Shown piece after piece: positions 43,577-51,800 of a stretch of 64,000 nucleotides of DNA. The DNA comes from Vibrio chagasii. Lineage in GTDB: Bacteria; Pseudomonadota; Gammaproteobacteria; Enterobacterales; Vibrionaceae. The DNA lies in assembly GCF_002954585.1 (NCBI RefSeq), contig NZ_MSCI01000002.1, positions 2,458,089 through 2,522,088 on the forward strand, read 5' to 3'. Below the pieces are notes generated by a model. It was not told the origin of the DNA and did not search any database. It worked only from the letters and a program-made list of their open reading frames with translations. The position numbers and the translations under genes are program-made. The first letter of the stretch is position 1. Each line of letters opens with the position of its first letter.

Positions 43577-44731
43577 ATGGCTAAGCACCTATTCACTTCT
43601 GAATCTGTTTCAGAAGGTCATCCAGATAAAATTGCAGACCAAATCTCTGATGCTGTTCTTGATGCCATCTTAGAACAAGATCCAAAAGCACGTGTTGCTT
43701 GTGAGACTTACGTAAAAACAGGCATGGTTATGGTTGGCGGTGAAGTAACAACTTCTGCATGGGTTGATATCGAAGAGATCACTCGTGAGACAGTTCGTGA
43801 AATTGGTTACGTTCATTCTGATATGGGCTTTGACGCTGATTCTTGTGCAGTTCTAAACACAATTGGTAAGCAATCTCCAGACATCAACCAAGGTGTTGAT
43901 AAAGCAGACCCTAAAGAGCAAGGCGCAGGCGACCAAGGCATCATGTTTGGTTACGCGACTAACGAAACTGAAATCCTAATGCCAGCTCCAATCACTTACT
44001 CTCACCTTCTTGTTAAAAAGCAAGCTGAAGTACGTAAAAGCGGCAAGCTAGACTTCCTTCGCCCAGATGCGAAATCTCAAGTTACTTTCCAATACGACCA
44101 AGGCAAGATCGTTGGTATCGATGCAGTTGTTCTTTCTACTCAGCACTGTGATTCAGTAACAACACCTGACCTACGTGAAGCGGTAATGGAAGAGATCATC
44201 AAGCCAGTACTACCTTCAGAGTGGATCAACAAAGACACTAACTTCTTCATCAACCCAACAGGCCGTTTCGTAATCGGTGGCCCAATGGGTGACTGTGGTC
44301 TAACAGGTCGTAAGATCATTGTTGATACCTACGGCGGCGCAGCTCGTCACGGTGGCGGTGCATTCTCTGGTAAAGATCCATCAAAAGTTGACCGTTCTGC
44401 AGCTTACGCAGCACGTTACGTTGCGAAAAACATTGTTGCTGCTGGCATGGCTGACCGTTGTGAGATTCAACTGTCTTACGCTATCGGTGTTGCAGATCCA
44501 ACATCTATCATGGTTGAAACGTTCGGTACTGAGAAAGTAGCGCACGAAATCATCATTGAAGCGGTTCGTCAAAACTTCGACCTACGTCCATACGGTCTTC
44601 AAGAGATGCTGAACCTTCTTCAGCCTATCTACAAGCAGACTGCAGCATACGGCCACTTCGGCCGTGAAGAGTTCCCTTGGGAAGCGACTGACAAAGCTGC
44701 AATCCTTGCGGACTTCGCTGGCCTAAAATAA
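43577..44731 (+). CDS. metK: S-adenosylmethionine synthetase
   Basis: MetK makes S-adenosylmethionine from methionine and ATP. The 384-residue product begins MAKHLFTSESVSEGHPDKIA with the ATP/methionine site, then GAGDQGIMFGYATNE near 117-131 and the phosphate loop GGGAFSGKDPSKVDRSAAY near 258-276. Length is normal. The ATG at 43577 is preceded by AGTGGAG; a reading from 43511 adds 22 unrelated residues. MetJ boxes upstream indicate feedback by its product. Confidence 0.98.
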   Translation: MAKHLFTSESVSEGHPDKIADQISDAVLDAILEQDPKARVACETYVKTGMVMVGGEVTTSAWVDIEEITRETVREIGYVHSDMGFDADSCAVLNTIGKQSPDINQGVDKADPKEQGAGDQGIMFGYATNETEILMPAPITYSHLLVKKQAEVRKSGKLDFLRPDAKSQVTFQYDQGKIVGIDAVVLSTQHCDSVTTPDLREAVMEEIIKPVLPSEWINKDTNFFINPTGRFVIGGPMGDCGLTGRKIIVDTYGGAARHGGGAFSGKDPSKVDRSAAYAARYVAKNIVAAGMADRCEIQLSYAIGVADPTSIMVETFGTEKVAHEIIIEAVRQNFDLRPYGLQEMLNLLQPIYKQTAAYGHFGREEFPWEATDKAAILADFAGLK

Positions 44732-44756
44732 TTTAGCCGCGGCAACGATTATCTTT

Positions 44757-44790
44757 AAAGCCCTTACTTATTAGTAAGGGCTTTATTTTT
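44757..44790 (+). terminator. Terminator of metK
   Basis: AAAGCCCTTACT and AGTAAGGGCTTT form a perfect 12-bp stem around TATT, followed by T-rich sequence. Confidence 0.88.
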
Positions 44791-45023
44791 ATAGACTTAA
44801 CGAAAATTCACTCACTTCTCCAGACATCGACTCCCTCCTTTACCGTTAACCACTTAGTATAAAAAGCCACGGATAATTTGTGTTTTCTAGTACTACTGAC
44901 AATAGTTAAGGTAACTCCTAGGCGATCAAGCTCACATTTAACTTACAGAGATTCAGTCTGATAACGCTCGTTAGATGCACGCTAGAACAATAACTGGGAT
45001 GACAAGAGCACGTTAGCTCAACA

Positions 45024-45060
45024 CCATAAAGTTCATGCTCGACACCTCTGAACTCTATGG
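45024..45060 (+). promoter_or_regulatory. Hairpin in the leader of the DUF2189 gene
   Basis: CCATAAAGTTCA (45024-45035) and TGAACTCTATGG (45049-45060) form a 12-bp stem with one mismatch and a 13-nt loop, 36 nt before the start codon. There is no T run after it, so it is not a terminator. The rest of the 306-nt gap (44791-45096) shows no gene. Confidence 0.5.
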
Positions 45061-45096
45061 CCTTATAACTAGGACGTTATTTAACTAGGGGGATCT

Positions 45097-45894
45097 ATGC
45101 CTCGTACTGCGCACCCATCCGAACTGAACGAAAAGAAACACAAGGTCAGCGACCAAGATTACGCTCGAACCATTCCTTGCAACCAAATCAGTATCTCAGC
45201 ACCTTTTCATTGGTTGTCGCTTGCTCTGCATGACTTAGTAAGAATGCCGCTTATCAGTGCATTCTACGGCTTATGCTTTATGGCTGCGGCAATCGCCATC
45301 GTACAACTTGTCCAATGGCAAGGAACACATCTCGTTGTGATGCCAAGCTTAATCGTATACATGCTGATAGGACCATTTTTAGCTCTAGGCTTATACGACG
45401 CAAGCTGGGAGAGAGAGAAAGGACACAACGCTAGCCTATTCCATTCAATGAAAGCCATCACTCGCAACTCAACTCACCAGTGGGCCTTTGCGATTATCTT
45501 GATGGTCGCAATGATATTCTGGATGCGAATAGCTGCACTACTACATGCACTTTACCCTTCTGTTCAAGGTGCTCCGTTAACAGAATTCGCTCCGTTCTTG
45601 ATCACCGGTTCGATCGTCGGATTCGTGATTGCTAGCCTTATTTTTAGTATCTCTGCTTTCTCTATCCCATTAATGATGGAGCGACGCGTTGATGTGATGA
45701 GTGCAATCTTCACCAGCTTCAATGCGGTGAAATCAAATATCCCTGCGATGGTCGTATGGGCGAGCATCATCTGCGCCGGCATTTTGGTCGGCTTTGCCAC
45801 CTACGGCATCGGTATGATCGTCACCATGCCTCTGCTTGGCTACGGTACATGGCATGCTTATCACGAGATCATCAAGAAAAAACATCACGTCTAA
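45097..45894 (+). CDS. DUF2189 multi-pass membrane protein
   Basis: A 265-residue inner-membrane protein of the DUF2189 family, function unknown. About six membrane segments are visible, at about 45-70 (LISAFYGLCFMAAAIAIVQL), 80-100, 128-145, 163-188, 208-235 and 235-250. A conserved pair of features is LGLYDASWEREKG near 98-110 between segments 2 and 3, and SAFSIPLMMERRVDV near 187. The N-terminus is hydrophilic. It is preceded by a long untranslated leader with a hairpin and followed by a terminator, so it is expressed alone. Confidence 0.8.
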   Translation: MPRTAHPSELNEKKHKVSDQDYARTIPCNQISISAPFHWLSLALHDLVRMPLISAFYGLCFMAAAIAIVQLVQWQGTHLVVMPSLIVYMLIGPFLALGLYDASWEREKGHNASLFHSMKAITRNSTHQWAFAIILMVAMIFWMRIAALLHALYPSVQGAPLTEFAPFLITGSIVGFVIASLIFSISAFSIPLMMERRVDVMSAIFTSFNAVKSNIPAMVVWASIICAGILVGFATYGIGMIVTMPLLGYGTWHAYHEIIKKKHHV

Positions 45895-45928
45895 ATAGTC
45901 GCCAGACTAACGAGCAATGTTATGATGA

Positions 45929-45959
45929 GACCTCAGCTACAGTGCTGAGGTCTTTTTTT
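45929..45959 (+). terminator. Terminator of the DUF2189 gene
   Basis: GACCTCAGC and GCTGAGGTC form a stem with a 6-nt loop followed by seven T. Confidence 0.9.
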
Positions 45960-45973
45960 GGAGTTAACAAAGT

Positions 45974-46474
45974 TTGTCTTACACCCCGCAGCAGCACAGA
46001 GCAAATAAGAAACTGGCCGAATGTCTAGCTATCGCCAACCAGCATTTCTCTCGTGAATTCCCTTCCCCAACGATCACTTACAAGCTAAGAGGCAAAGCAG
46101 CGGGAAAGGCCTACCTTCAACTCAATGAGATTAAACTCAACCCAGTTCTATTCACTGAGAACGAAGATGCCTTCATCAATGAGGTGGTGCCCCATGAGCT
46201 CGCACACCTGATCACGCACCAAGTGTTTGGGCGAGTGAGACCTCATGGAAATGAATGGAAATACGTAATGGAAAAGGTATTCAACGTACCAGCTAAAACG
46301 ACTCATAGCTTTGAGATTTCCTCTGTGCAAGGAAAGACCTTTGAGTATCGCTGTGCCTGCACGGTTTATCCACTTTCCATCAGGCGTCACAACAAGGTGT
46401 TACGCAACCAATCAAGCTACCGCTGCCAACAGTGTAATCAAACCTTATCCTTCACAGGCACGCAACTCAGCTAG
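45974..46474 (+). CDS. sprT: SprT family zinc metalloprotease
   Basis: A 166-residue protein of the SprT family, named from E. coli, with the zinc-protease motif HELAH near 76-80 (VVPHELAHLITHQVFG). The C-terminal zinc ribbon is seen in YRCACTVYPLSIRRHN near 117 and YRCQQCNQ near 146. The cellular role in bacteria is poorly known. It starts with TTG at 45974 after a GGAG ribosome site, directly behind the terminator of the previous gene. It lies between metK and the nuclease gene, the order of E. coli metK-sprT-endA. Confidence 0.88.
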   Translation: MSYTPQQHRANKKLAECLAIANQHFSREFPSPTITYKLRGKAAGKAYLQLNEIKLNPVLFTENEDAFINEVVPHELAHLITHQVFGRVRPHGNEWKYVMEKVFNVPAKTTHSFEISSVQGKTFEYRCACTVYPLSIRRHNKVLRNQSSYRCQQCNQTLSFTGTQLS

Positions 46475-46626
46475 TGTGCTCACTCGCGTCGACTCTATTT
46501 TATAGCACTCCCCTTCCCCCAATTTAGAAAACTGCACTCATTGGAGTTAGTGATAGAAATGTAATGGAGAAATCCATCCCTTGAGTGCTAGACTGATGTT
46601 TGTCATACTTTTATCAGTCTTTTTCT

Positions 46627-47358
46627 ATGCAAAAAATCACTCCCAAAGCATTTAGCCTATCGGTGTCTTTTTACTTAACGATAGTATTTGGCCTACTGGT
46701 AACCCAAAGCGTTTCTGCCGCTCCGCCCAGTTCATTTTCCAAAGCCAAAAAAGAAGCGGTGAAGATTTACCTTGATAATCCAACATCATTTTATTGTGGC
46801 TGTGACATAACATGGAAAGACAAAAAGAAAGGCATTCCAGACCTCGATGGCTGTGGCTATCAAGTACGAAAGCAGCAAAAACGTGCCAGTCGAATTGAAT
46901 GGGAGCACGTGGTTCCCGCTTGGCAATTCGGCCACCAGCGTCAATGCTGGCAAGATGGCGGGCGTAAAAACTGTACCCGCAATGATAAAGTATTCAAATC
47001 CATGGAAGCCGATCTTCACAACTTGACGCCGGCGATTGGTGAGGTTAACGGAGATCGCTCCAACTACAATTTCAGTCAGTGGAATAGTATGGATGGAGTA
47101 AGTTATGGTCAGTGTGAAATGCAGGTCAACTTCAAGCAACGTAAAGTAATGCCGCCAGACAGAGCGAAAGGTTCTATCGCACGAACTTATCTGTACATGA
47201 GCCAAGAGTACGGCTTTAAGCTATCGAAACAACAAACCAATCTGATGATGGCGTGGAATAAACAGTTCCCTGTCAATGAATGGGAATGTACTCGTGATGA
47301 GCGTATCTTTGCCATTCAAGGGAATCACAACCCTTTTGTTTACCAAGCTTGCAAATAA
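46627..47358 (+). CDS. dns: Secreted/periplasmic deoxyribonuclease (Dns/EndA family)
   Basis: An endonuclease I family DNase. In V. cholerae the orthologue in this place (Dns) is extracellular and limits natural transformation and biofilm DNA. The 243-residue product from the ATG at 46627 has a signal peptide ending about residue 31 (LLVTQSVSA). The beta-beta-alpha metal motif lies at IEWEHVVPAWQFGHQ near 90-104 and NLTPAIGEVNGDRSN near 137. Eight cysteines in the mature part suggest four disulfides. A reading from 46600 adds nine residues before the signal peptide and is less likely. Confidence 0.92.
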   Translation: MQKITPKAFSLSVSFYLTIVFGLLVTQSVSAAPPSSFSKAKKEAVKIYLDNPTSFYCGCDITWKDKKKGIPDLDGCGYQVRKQQKRASRIEWEHVVPAWQFGHQRQCWQDGGRKNCTRNDKVFKSMEADLHNLTPAIGEVNGDRSNYNFSQWNSMDGVSYGQCEMQVNFKQRKVMPPDRAKGSIARTYLYMSQEYGFKLSKQQTNLMMAWNKQFPVNEWECTRDERIFAIQGNHNPFVYQACK

Positions 47359-47400
47359 CACTTATTGCATCACAGCAACATTCTACAGAGCAGTCTCACT

Positions 47401-47432
47401 CAAGAGTTTCAGAATTGCCCCTGAAACTCTTG
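47401..47432 (+). terminator. Probable terminator of dns
   Basis: CAAGAGTTTCAG and CTGAAACTCTTG form a perfect 12-bp stem with an 8-nt loop, about 40 nt past the dns stop. The T tract is not immediate, so efficiency is uncertain. Confidence 0.6.
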
Positions 47433-47516
47433 TTCTACCCTTGTTTTTTCAACTAAAAGCATCCATGTTAGGCAGATACAAAATACCCTAATGACACTAT
47501 TTATAGGTTTACCAGC

Positions 47517-48248
47517 ATGAGAATCCCTCGTATCCATCACCCTGAACTCATTCACCAGTTAGGTTCACTCGCTTTAGGCGAAGATGCCGCGGGTCATGTT
47601 GGTCGTGTCCTTCGTATGAAAGAAGGTCAAGAAGTTCTTCTTTTTGATGGCAGCGGCGCTGAATTTCCGGCGACAATCACTGAGGTATCAAAGAAGAATG
47701 TCACTGTTGACGTGACTAAACGTATCGAGCGCAGCAGTGAATCTCCATTAGACTTACACTTAGGACAAGTTATCTCACGTGGTGACAAAATGGAGTTCAC
47801 TATCCAAAAGTCGGTAGAGCTTGGTGTAAACACCATCACTCCTCTGATTTCAGAACGCTGTGGCGTTAAACTGGATGCTAAGCGCTTCGAGAAAAAGCTC
47901 GCCCAGTGGCAAAAAATTGCTATCGCAGCATGTGAACAGTGTGGTCGTAATACCGTTCCAGTGATTCGCCCAATCATGCAATTGGAAGAGTGGTGTAGCG
48001 AACCAAGTGAAGCATTAAAGCTGAACCTGCACCCTCGCGCAAAATACTCAATTAATACCCTTCCAGAACCTATCAGCAAGGTACGCCTATTGATCGGCCC
48101 TGAAGGTGGTTTGTCGGCTGAAGAAATCGGCATGACAGAACAATACAAATTTGAAGAGACGCTACTCGGCCCACGTGTACTTCGTACCGAAACAGCAGCT
48201 CTAACCGCAATTACTGCCTTACAAGTCCGTTTTGGCGATCTAGGCTAG
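47517..48248 (+). CDS. rsmE: 16S rRNA (uracil-1498-N3)-methyltransferase RsmE
   Basis: RsmE methylates U1498 of 16S rRNA. The 243-residue SPOUT-class protein has an N-terminal PUA-like domain (about 1-70) and the knotted methyltransferase domain. The latter shows LIGPEGGLSAEEI near 191-203 and LGPRVLRTETAALTAI near 216-231, the family SAM-binding signatures. It begins the rsmE-gshB-yqgE-ruvX run, with 9 nt to gshB. Confidence 0.97.
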   Translation: MRIPRIHHPELIHQLGSLALGEDAAGHVGRVLRMKEGQEVLLFDGSGAEFPATITEVSKKNVTVDVTKRIERSSESPLDLHLGQVISRGDKMEFTIQKSVELGVNTITPLISERCGVKLDAKRFEKKLAQWQKIAIAACEQCGRNTVPVIRPIMQLEEWCSEPSEALKLNLHPRAKYSINTLPEPISKVRLLIGPEGGLSAEEIGMTEQYKFEETLLGPRVLRTETAALTAITALQVRFGDLG

Positions 48249-48257
48249 GAGAAAAAA

Positions 48258-49208
48258 ATGATCAAACTTGGCATCGTAATGGATCCAATTTCATCCATTA
48301 ACATCAAAAAAGACTCTAGCTTTGCCATGATGCTTGAAGCTCAGCGTCGTGGTTACGAAGTCCATTACATGGAAATGAATGATCTACACTTAGATCAAGG
48401 CGTAGCGATTGCAGACACTAAAGTCGTTGAGCTCAAAGAAGATCCAAATGGCTGGTACGAGTTCAAGTCAGAGCAAACTATAGCGCTATCTGATTTAGAT
48501 GCAGTTCTGATGCGTAAAGATCCTCCGTTTGATACTGAGTACATCTACGCAACCTACATTCTTGAGCGTGCTGAAGAAAATGGCGCACTTATCGTAAACA
48601 AACCACAAAGCCTACGTGACTGTAACGAGAAACTGTTCACAGCGTGGTTCCCGGAACTAACACCAACCACTATCGTGACTCGTAAAGCGGAGAAAATTAA
48701 AGAATTCCGTGAGAAGCATGGTGATGTGATCCTTAAGCCACTTGATGGTATGGGTGGCGCATCGATCTTCCGTGTGAAAGAAGGCGATCCAAACGTATCA
48801 GTTATTATCGAGACACTGACTAACCATGGCCAAAACTACGCGATGGCACAAACTTTTGTTCCCGACATCAGCAATGGTGACAAGCGTATTCTTGTAGTTG
48901 ATGGCGAACCAATGCCTTACTGTCTAGCTCGTATTCCAGCTAAAGGCGAAACTCGAGGTAACCTTGCAGCTGGCGGTACTGGTGAAGCGCGTCCTCTAAG
49001 TGACACGGACTGGGCGATCGCAAGAGCCGTTGCTCCTGCACTAAAAGAAAAAGGTCTAATCTTCGTTGGTCTAGACGTTATCGGTGATAAGCTAACTGAA
49101 ATCAACGTAACGAGCCCTACATGTATCCGCGAAATCGAAGCCGCTTTCGATATCTCGGTAACGGGCAAGTTAATGGATGCAATTGAGCGTCGCGTTAACG
49201 CAAAATAA
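48258..49208 (+). CDS. gshB: Glutathione synthetase
   Basis: GshB joins gamma-glutamylcysteine and glycine using ATP. The 316-residue ATP-grasp protein starts MIKLGIVMDPISSINIKKDS, and shows VNKPQSLRDCNEKLF near 114-128, ILKPLDGMGGASIFRV near 157-172 and the metal-binding EINVTSPTC near 280. Length fits. It follows rsmE by 9 nt, preceded by AGGAG, and a terminator separates it from yqgE. Confidence 0.97.
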   Translation: MIKLGIVMDPISSINIKKDSSFAMMLEAQRRGYEVHYMEMNDLHLDQGVAIADTKVVELKEDPNGWYEFKSEQTIALSDLDAVLMRKDPPFDTEYIYATYILERAEENGALIVNKPQSLRDCNEKLFTAWFPELTPTTIVTRKAEKIKEFREKHGDVILKPLDGMGGASIFRVKEGDPNVSVIIETLTNHGQNYAMAQTFVPDISNGDKRILVVDGEPMPYCLARIPAKGETRGNLAAGGTGEARPLSDTDWAIARAVAPALKEKGLIFVGLDVIGDKLTEINVTSPTCIREIEAAFDISVTGKLMDAIERRVNAK

Positions 49209-49260
49209 CCTAAGCTAAAAGAAAGCCCTAGCGCTTCACACATACGCTTAGGGATAGAAT

Positions 49261-49283
49261 GAGCGGCTTTACGCCGCTCTTTT
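49261..49283 (+). terminator. Terminator after gshB
   Basis: GAGCGGC and GCCGCTC pair around TTTAC, followed by TTTTCC; placed 53 nt past the gshB stop. Confidence 0.75.
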
Positions 49284-49315
49284 CCTTTATTGGTGGCACA
49301 CAGGCAGGAGGCTCT

Positions 49316-49879
49316 ATGAACCTAACGAACCACTTTTTGGTCGCTATGCCCGGGATGAAAGATCCGTATTTTCAAAACTCGGTAATCTACCTCTGTGAAC
49401 ACAACGAGGAAGGTGCGATGGGGTTAATAATTAACGCTCCCATCGATGTCACTGTCGGCAGTATGCTCAAACAAGTTGAGGTTGAATCTGAGCAACCAAA
49501 ACCGAACCAAGCCAGCCTTGATAAGCCAGTATTAAATGGTGGGCCGGTTGCTGAAGACCGTGGGTTTATTCTTCATAAACCTAAGGGCAGCTATCAATCA
49601 AGCATCAGTATGACCGACCAAATCTCGGTAACGACCTCAAAAGATATTTTAATGGTGTTAGGCACTGAAGATGAGCCGATGCACTACTTGGTCGCTCTTG
49701 GCTATTCAGGTTGGGAACCCGGACAGCTGGAAACCGAGCTAACTGAAAACTCATGGTTAACCGTTGAAGCCGACCCTAAAGTCATCTTCGATACGCCAAT
49801 CTCAGATCGCTGGAAAGTCGCAGTACAAATGTTAGGTATCAACGCCGCGCAGCTTTCGTCTGATGCTGGTCACGCCTAG
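49316..49879 (+). CDS. yqgE: UPF0301 family protein YqgE
   Basis: A 187-residue UPF0301 protein of unknown function. The family start is NHFLVAMPGMKDPYFQNSVIYL (about 4-25), followed by NGGPVAEDRGFILH near 73-86 and YSGWEPGQLETEL near 130-142. A reading from 49259 runs through a terminator stem and is rejected; the ATG at 49316 follows GGAGG. It precedes ruvX (44 nt), a conserved pair in gammaproteobacteria. Confidence 0.93.
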   Translation: MNLTNHFLVAMPGMKDPYFQNSVIYLCEHNEEGAMGLIINAPIDVTVGSMLKQVEVESEQPKPNQASLDKPVLNGGPVAEDRGFILHKPKGSYQSSISMTDQISVTTSKDILMVLGTEDEPMHYLVALGYSGWEPGQLETELTENSWLTVEADPKVIFDTPISDRWKVAVQMLGINAAQLSSDAGHA

Positions 49880-49923
49880 CCTCATAGCAGAAACACTCAA
49901 ACACAGATAAATTTGGAAGCCCC

Positions 49924-50346
49924 ATGTCACGAACAATTATGGCATTTGATTACGGTACAAAAAGTATCGGCAGTGCGATTGGACAAGAAATCACTGGCAC
50001 AGCTAGTCCTTTAAAAGCGTTTAAAGCTAAAGACGGTATCCCGAACTGGGACGACATCGAAAAACAGATTAAAGAGTGGCAACCAAATCTTATCGTCGTC
50101 GGGCTACCTACCGATCTTCACGGTCGTGATCTAGAAACCATCACACCTAGAGCAAAGAAGTTTGCTAACCGCTTAAAAGGTCGTTTTGGTGTTGATGTTG
50201 AGCTGCATGATGAAAGATTATCGACTGCAGAAGCAAGAGCCGACCTCTTTGACATGGGTGGCTACAAAGCATTAAGTAAAGGCAATGTCGATAACCAGTC
50301 CGCAGTTGTCATTCTCGAAAGCTGGTTTGAAGCACAATATTCTTAA
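49924..50346 (+). CDS. ruvX: RuvX/YqgF family RNase H-fold resolvase
   Basis: A 140-residue RNase H-fold protein; E. coli YqgF has been linked to 16S rRNA processing and to Holliday-junction-like resolution. The metal-binding motif MAFDYGTKSIGSAIGQ lies near 6-21, VVGLPTDLHG near 59-68, and the third acidic site in ELHDERLSTAEA near 97-108. Length is normal. It ends the rsmE-ruvX series. Confidence 0.93.
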   Translation: MSRTIMAFDYGTKSIGSAIGQEITGTASPLKAFKAKDGIPNWDDIEKQIKEWQPNLIVVGLPTDLHGRDLETITPRAKKFANRLKGRFGVDVELHDERLSTAEARADLFDMGGYKALSKGNVDNQSAVVILESWFEAQYS

Positions 50347-50445
50347 CGAAAATTAAGTGAGTAAAAAGCAACCTAATTTGTGATCCCACACGAATTTCGC
50401 GCCGAAAAGACGATGCTATTCATCAATAGGTAAGTGGGAGTTCAC

Positions 50446-50616
50446 ATGAAAATTTTTCTAGCAATCTTCGCCGCTCTAACCATTTCAGCGTGCAGCTCAA
50501 CAGGGTCTAGTAGCGCTGGCTATATGAATGATGGCAAAACTAATTCAGGATTCAACAGTGGCAAGATGTATTACGACGACAGTCGAAGAAGTCATGGTTC
50601 GCTAAATAGCAATTAA
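50446..50616 (+). CDS. Small Ser/Gly-rich lipoprotein, function unknown
   Basis: A 56-residue predicted lipoprotein. The signal is KIFLAIFAALT with lipobox ISAC and lipidation Cys16; the mature part of about 41 residues is rich in Ser, Gly, Asn and Tyr (SGFNSGKMYYDDSRRSHGSL). No family is recognised. The ATG at 50446 follows a GTGGGAG ribosome site. It stands between ruvX and a terminator, convergent with pilU. Confidence 0.65.
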   Translation: MKIFLAIFAALTISACSSTGSSSAGYMNDGKTNSGFNSGKMYYDDSRRSHGSLNSN

Positions 50617-50630
50617 GCTAACAGTTTTAA

Positions 50631-50666
50631 GCCCGAGCTCTTAACCATAGGAGCTCGGGCTTTCTT
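50631..50666. terminator. Terminator between the lipoprotein gene and pilU
   Basis: GCCCGAGCTC and GAGCTCGGGC form a perfect 10-bp stem with a 10-nt loop, followed by TTTCTTATTTTT. Confidence 0.85.
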
Positions 50667-50676
50667 ATTTTTGTAT

Positions 50677-51786
50677 CTACCCCATATCAATCTTCACGCC
50701 GGATAAAGCTCCACTACCGTAATCACCATCACCTCGTCTGGTTTTAAGCATTAAGCGTAAGTCATTAGCCGAATCGGCGCTGTGAAACGCATCTTCTTCG
50801 CTAATCTTTCCTGCGACGACCAAATCATACAAAGCTTGGTCAAAAGTCTGCATACCGACTTCTTTCGATTTTGCCATCGTTGCTTTTAACTCATGCAACT
50901 CACCACGACGTATCAAATCAGACACACGTGGGCTGTTGAGTAGAATCTCAAACACACCATGACGCCCACTGCCATTTTTATCTCTGATTAACTGCTGAGC
51001 AACCACACCACGCAGGTTCATCGATAAATCAAACAAGAACTGTTCTTTCTGCTCTTTCGGCACCAAGTGGAGAATGCGCTCTAGCGCTTGGTTGGCATTA
51101 TTCGCGTGCAAAGTTGCCATACACAGGTGACCCGTCTCAGCAAAGGTCATCGCATATTCCATGGTTTCACGGCTACGAATTTCACCAATCAGAATCATAT
51201 CTGGCGCTTGGCGTAACGAGTTCTTAAGTGCGACTTCATAGCTCTCAGTATCAAGCCCTACTTCGCGCTGAGTCACGATACATTTCTTGTGTTCGTGAAC
51301 AAATTCAATCGGATCTTCAACCGTCAAGATATGCCCAGAGCGATTGGTATTGCGATAGCCTGTCATTGCGGCCATTGAGGTTGACTTACCTGAGCCTGTA
51401 GCCCCAACCACCAGCACAAGTCCACGCTTAGCGATAGACAAGTCCTGTAGTACATCAGGAAGCTTCAATTGTTCAAAGGTCGGGATGTTGGTCTCGATGC
51501 GTCGAATTACCGCACCAGGTAGTTCTCGCTGAAAGAACGCACTAACACGAAAACGACCAAAATCGCGCACAATCGCAAAGTTAGCCTCGCGTGTTTGCTG
51601 ATATTCATCACGTCGTTCTTGATCCATCATCGCATCAAGTAATTGAGCGACCTGAGCTGAATTCAGCTTCTCGCCTTGCGGTCGCAGCTCACCATCGACA
51701 CGGAACAAGACGGGCGCATCAACCGTGATGTAAAGATCGGACGCTTTTTGAGAAAGCATTCCCTCAAGGATTTGATTCAATTCCAT
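50677..51786 (-). CDS. pilU: Type IV pilus retraction ATPase PilU
   Basis: PilU is a hexameric ATPase that assists PilT in retracting type IV pili. From the ATG at 51786 the product is 369 residues (MELNQILEGMLSQKASDLY). The Walker A motif is VVGATGSGKSTSMAA near 125-139, the Asp box EDPIEFVHEH follows, the Walker B is DMILIGEIRSRETM near 192, and the His box is FAETGHLCMATLH. The C-terminal tail is longer than that of PilT. It lies 14 nt downstream of pilT, the conserved pilTU pair. Confidence 0.94.
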   Translation of the reverse strand: MELNQILEGMLSQKASDLYITVDAPVLFRVDGELRPQGEKLNSAQVAQLLDAMMDQERRDEYQQTREANFAIVRDFGRFRVSAFFQRELPGAVIRRIETNIPTFEQLKLPDVLQDLSIAKRGLVLVVGATGSGKSTSMAAMTGYRNTNRSGHILTVEDPIEFVHEHKKCIVTQREVGLDTESYEVALKNSLRQAPDMILIGEIRSRETMEYAMTFAETGHLCMATLHANNANQALERILHLVPKEQKEQFLFDLSMNLRGVVAQQLIRDKNGSGRHGVFEILLNSPRVSDLIRRGELHELKATMAKSKEVGMQTFDQALYDLVVAGKISEEDAFHSADSANDLRLMLKTRRGDGDYGSGALSGVKIDMG

Positions 51787-51800
51787 TATGTGCACCTTGA

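Noticed and set aside
47627..48148. A 173-codon frame antisense to rsmE, and a similar one antisense to dns (46786-47205)
   Set aside because: Each is a shadow of a well-conserved gene on the other strand; no start signals.
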